A DNA stretch of 64,000 nt from Humidesulfovibrio sp. (GTDB taxonomy: Bacteria; Desulfobacterota; Desulfovibrionia; Desulfovibrionales; Desulfovibrionaceae), in the NCBI GenBank assembly GCA_031292175.1, contig JARLHQ010000028.1:1-64000 (forward strand), written 5' to 3'. How positions within the stretch are numbered: the first letter of the stretch is position 1; the number at the start of each line of letters is the position of its first letter. The position numbers were made by a program, and so were the translations under genes. Below the pieces are notes generated by a model. The model worked only from the letters and a program-made list of their open reading frames with translations. It had not been told where the DNA came from and did no database searches. Below, one piece after another: positions 61,521 to 64,000 of this stretch.

Positions 61521-61997
61521 TTAGACAACGCCGAGGGCTGCGTGCTCGTCGCTGCTCAAGAGCTTGTTCAGGTCCAGCAGGATAAGCAGCCGGTCCTCAA
61601 GCTTGCCGACGCCGCTGATGTACTCGGAATCAAGCCCGGACACAACAGGCGGCGGCGGTTCCACCGTATTGGAGGGAATGCGCAGCACCTCGGACACGGA
61701 ATCGACCACAAATCCGACAACCATACTGCTGATTTCAATGACGATGATACGCGTGTGTTTGTCGTGGGCGCGATCTTGCAGTTTGAAGCGACGTCGCAGA
61801 TCAATGATGGGAATGACCTTACCGCGCAAATTGATGACACCTTCCACAAACTCCGGGGCACGGGGGACGCGAGTGATTTCCATGGTGCGGATGATCTCCT
61901 GCACCTTGAGGATATCCACGCCGAACTCTTCTTCCCCAATGCTGAATGTAACGAGCTGGATCAGGGCGTCGTCCTGGCGTCTCACATTCTCTTCCAT
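61521..61997 (-). CDS. cheW: Chemotaxis coupling protein CheW
   Basis: The 158-residue protein has the CheW pattern: LIQLVTFSIGEEEFGVDILKVQEI, GVINLRGKVIPIIDLRRRF and IVIEISSMVVGFVVDSVSEVL. It couples receptors to CheA. The ATG at 61997 has AAGGAG upstream; an earlier in-frame ATG lacks one. A FliA-like promoter lies about 175 bases upstream. No other chemotaxis receptor or kinase gene is adjacent. Confidence 0.93.
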   Translation of the reverse strand: MEENVRRQDDALIQLVTFSIGEEEFGVDILKVQEIIRTMEITRVPRAPEFVEGVINLRGKVIPIIDLRRRFKLQDRAHDKHTRIIVIEISSMVVGFVVDSVSEVLRIPSNTVEPPPPVVSGLDSEYISGVGKLEDRLLILLDLNKLLSSDEHAALGVV

Positions 61998-62174
61998 ATT
62001 CCCGCTCCTTGGTTGCACCTTGCTCAAAAGCCGTGGTCAAGGCACGGCGCTTCCCTTATCAATTCCTTGCAGTATTGCGGCGCATTGTCAACGCCTTTCT
62101 CGAAAACTCAGCAGGGCCTAGCCTCCCCGCGCGGGTTTGACGGGCGCTGGGGAAACAGGTAACGAACGCATAAC

Positions 62175-62202
62175 GCATCGGCCGATTATGGCCTTAACTT
62201 TA
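62175..62202 (-). promoter_or_regulatory. Candidate FliA (sigma-28) promoter of cheW
   Basis: On the minus strand TAAAGTTA (62202-62195) is followed after 12 bases by GCCGATGC (62182-62175), matching 7/8 and 6/8 of TAAAGTTT and GCCGATAA. The spacing is one base longer than the usual optimum, as in the site upstream of the FlgO-like gene. Confidence 0.45.
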
Positions 62203-62224
62203 CACTTGCAAGGAATTTAAGCGC

Positions 62225-62458
62225 ATGGGCCAATTCGCTATCTCCGAAGACTCTTTCACCCTTGAGGAGCAGATCAAGTCCCTGGGGGATGATGAGCTTC
62301 TGGACTTCTGGGAGGAGACCCAGCACATCTCGCGCATCATGAGCGCGGACCCGTTCATCGCCAGCGAACTTCCCAACGACGAGCAACTGCACCCGGAGTA
62401 CGAGCGGCTCATCCTGCAGGAGCTGCAGGTGCGTTCAAGCCGCGGCGAACTGCGTTAA
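62225..62458 (+). CDS. Small acidic protein of unknown function
   Basis: The 77-residue product is acidic and helical (SEDSFTLEEQIKSLGDDELLDFWEETQ). An AAGGA site lies 10 bases before the ATG and a terminator follows, so it looks like a real gene. It is divergent from cheW across 227 bases. No family is recognised. Confidence 0.68.
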   Translation: MGQFAISEDSFTLEEQIKSLGDDELLDFWEETQHISRIMSADPFIASELPNDEQLHPEYERLILQELQVRSSRGELR

Positions 62459-62487
62459 GCGGCGTCCGCCACTTTCCCGAACTGCCA

Positions 62488-62525
62488 AAGAAAAAGGCCG
62501 GTCCTTGCGGAGCGGCCTTTCTTTG
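62488..62525. terminator. Bidirectional terminator shared by the small acidic gene and the tRNA cluster
   Basis: Arms aaaggccg and cggccttt form a stem with a 12-base loop; on the minus strand it is followed by a long U-run. It can end the tRNA transcript and the 77-residue protein gene. Confidence 0.82.
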
Positions 62526-62531
62526 TGTCTT

Positions 62532-62606
<75 letters not shown>

Positions 62607-62629
62607 TCATCATAATCGGAACGCCCCGC

Positions 62630-62671
62630 ATGGGGGATTTCAAAGGGGACCGGCCGAGGCCGATCCCCCAT
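62630..62671 (-). repeat. Hairpin in the tRNA-Gly spacer
   Basis: Arms atgggggat and atcccccat, with an inner cggcc/gccg pairing, lie between the second and last tRNA-Gly. It may guide RNA processing, or be a weak attenuator. Confidence 0.45.
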
Positions 62672-62679
62672 CAAGGACC

Positions 62680-62754
<75 letters not shown>

Positions 62755-62759
62755 TCGTT

Positions 62760-62834
<75 letters not shown>

Positions 62835-62842
62835 TTTTCTTT

Positions 62843-62917
<75 letters not shown>

Positions 62918-62931
62918 TCAAAAGGGAGCCC

Positions 62932-62960
62932 CTTTTACCTTTGCCCCCACAACCTGTCAA
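62932..62960 (-). promoter_or_regulatory. Strong promoter of the tRNA cluster
   Basis: On the minus strand an exact TTGACA (62960-62955) and TAAAAG (62937-62932) are 17 bases apart. A GC-rich discriminator (GGGCTCCC) follows, as in stringently controlled stable-RNA promoters. The remaining bases up to dksA (62961-63206) show no gene or clear structure. Confidence 0.7.
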
Positions 62961-63206
62961 GCGGACATCCGCTAGTTTTCCAGATTTTCTCAAAACCAGC
63001 GCTGCGGTTTCGAGGGTGGCGCAAGTCTTCGGTGAACCGGGTGAACCTCTACACAAGGATGGCCCCTCTGACAACCCTCGCGGGGTGTCATTTTTCAGGG
63101 TCTTTACAACTCCTCTGGTTTTGGTTTATCAGGCGCATTCGTTTGTACTCGGAGGGGCCAGCTGCGTTTTTAGGCAAGGCCGTCCCTCCCATCCAGGAGA
63201 TTGCCC

Positions 63207-63569
63207 ATGGAAGCTAAGGATATTCAGTTCTTCCGGGACATGCTCAACTCCATGCTGGAGGATATTCTCCAGAAGGGGCAGGCCACCATCGACGACATGA
63301 CCGAAACCGTCGAGGTGTACGCCGATCCAGCCGACCGCGCCACGGCCGAGTCCGACCGGGCCTTCACGCTGCGCCTGCGTGACCGCGAACGCAAGCTCAT
63401 CAAGAAGATCCAGCAGGCTCTGACCCGCATCGAGGAAGGCGAATTTGGCGTTTGCGTGGAATGCGGCGACGAGATAGGCATCGCCCGTCTCAAGGCCCGC
63501 CCCATGACCACCCTGTGCATCAACTGCAAGAGCAAACAGGAAGAAGACGAGATGGTCCGGGGCGACTAG
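63207..63569 (+). CDS. dksA: DksA-type RNA polymerase-binding transcription factor
   Basis: The 120-residue protein has a coiled coil with the tip motif DPADRA (DxxDxA, needed for DksA action) and a C4 zinc finger (CVECG and CINCK). It works with ppGpp at stable-RNA promoters. It is shorter than E. coli DksA. The ATG at 63207 has an AGGAGA site; an in-frame TTG two codons upstream is less likely. Confidence 0.9.
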   Translation: MEAKDIQFFRDMLNSMLEDILQKGQATIDDMTETVEVYADPADRATAESDRAFTLRLRDRERKLIKKIQQALTRIEEGEFGVCVECGDEIGIARLKARPMTTLCINCKSKQEEDEMVRGD

Positions 63570-63634
63570 CCTCCCCCGAGCCGTAACGCCCAGGAAAACG
63601 CGTTTTTGGAGGTATCCGGCCAGGAGGTCGACGG

Positions 63635-64000
63635 ATGGAAGCAAACTTCTTCCGCTTCCTGGCAGGAGAACTGGCGACGGCCCTCACCGGTCAGCGCGTT
63701 GAAAAGGTCCACGGTCCGGCGGATGGGGTATTGATCCTCACGCTTTACGGACAGGGCCGCAAATCGAACTTGGTCTTCAGGCCCGTCAAACAGGCGGGCC
63801 TTCTCTTTGTCACGGACGAACGTCCGCAGAATCCCCTGGCCGCTCCGGCGCGGGTCATGTGGCTGCGCAAGCGGCTCACTGGTCGGCGTCTGCTCTCTTG
63901 CCGCGCCGACTGGCCCAATCTTCGCCTGGCCTTCTCCCTCTCCCCACGCGACGTGCCCGACGCGGGCCAATGGCTTGTGCTGGACCTGCGCGAAGACCTC
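63635..64000 (+). CDS. NFACT/RqcH-type protein, N-terminal fragment (runs off the window)
   Basis: The 122 visible codons begin MEANFFRFLAGELATAL and include RVEKVHGP, ILTLYGQGRKSNLVF, PQNPLAAPARVMWLRKRLTG and NLRLAFSL, matching the NFACT-N fold of FbpA/RqcH proteins. Such proteins act in ribosome-associated quality control. The ATG at 63635 has AGGAGG upstream. The gene continues beyond base 64000, so domains M, C and R are not visible. Confidence 0.78.
   Translation, partial: MEANFFRFLAGELATALTGQRVEKVHGPADGVLILTLYGQGRKSNLVFRPVKQAGLLFVTDERPQNPLAAPARVMWLRKRLTGRRLLSCRADWPNLRLAFSLSPRDVPDAGQWLVLDLREDL

Noticed and set aside
62181-62188. GCCGATTA on the plus strand as a FliA -10 for the small acidic gene
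   Set aside because: No TAAAGTTT-like -35 lies at an acceptable distance on the plus strand; the better match is on the minus strand for cheW.

Overview
The window is a 64 kb, GC-rich, tightly packed piece of a bacterial chromosome. It most likely comes from a sulfate-reducing member of the Desulfovibrionales (Desulfovibrio group). The strongest clue is a 105-residue DsrC with cysteines at 93 and 104. Supporting clues are LpxC (Gram-negative envelope), FlhF/FlhG polar-flagellum control, a short-form ThiC behind a TPP riboswitch, and an acetyl-CoA-carboxylase-like cluster with a fused carboxyltransferase. No insertion sequence, prophage, CRISPR array or obvious genomic island is visible. Almost everything reads as core genome, so the interest lies in atypical family members, uncharacterised neighbours and regulatory sites.

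Layout, left to right. (1) 0.15-9.3 kb: an M24 peptidase, a small CoA-binding/cysteine-cluster/J-domain cluster, hisH-hisF, and a biotin operon bioF-bioH-like-bioC-bioD-bioA without bioB. (2) 9.4-12.7 kb, minus: DUF4340 protein, rpoZ, dnaJ, moaC. (3) 12.9-25.2 kb, plus: a TtcA-like thiolase and an M23 peptidase, then fliR-flhB-flhA-flhF-flhG-fliA-cheY-fliL, followed by four poorly known proteins (post-FliL protein, SLOG-like protein, DUF2802-like membrane protein, FliK-like protein). (4) 25.3-29.8 kb, minus: lpxC, prmC, prfA, DUF1385 protein, rpmE. (5) 29.9-38 kb: TPP riboswitch-thiC; dsrC beside ycaO; a response regulator with a Tim44-like protein; a small membrane protein with an HD protein; an atypical thioredoxin reductase. 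(6) 37.6-44.9 kb, minus: motA-motB-pilZ, biotin carboxylase, fused carboxyltransferase, biotin/lipoyl-domain protein, a small unknown, ssb. (7) 44.9-50.4 kb, plus: purine nucleoside phosphorylase, FlgO-like lipoprotein, nadC-nadA-nadB. (8) 50.5-61.4 kb, minus: mfd, two SurA-like folding factors, rodZ-like, recO, glyQ-glyS, rpsT. (9) 61.5-64 kb: cheW, a small acidic protein, a tRNA cluster (Gly-Cys-Gly-Gly), dksA, and the start of an NFACT/RqcH-type gene.

Functionally the window holds the flagellar export gate, its placement and sigma control, the stator and two chemotaxis proteins. It also holds complete gene sets for NAD de novo synthesis (nadABC), most of biotin synthesis, translation termination and glycyl-tRNA charging. 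Candidate promoters link scattered motility genes: FliA-like sites lie upstream of cheW and of the FlgO-like lipoprotein, and a sigma-54-like site lies upstream of lpxC. The observations I rate most worth following are the ycaO-dsrC pair, the non-canonical carboxylase downstream of the motility genes, FlhF with altered GTPase motifs, and the unknown genes that follow the flagellar operon. All functions are inferred from sequence features recognised by eye; no database search was run.
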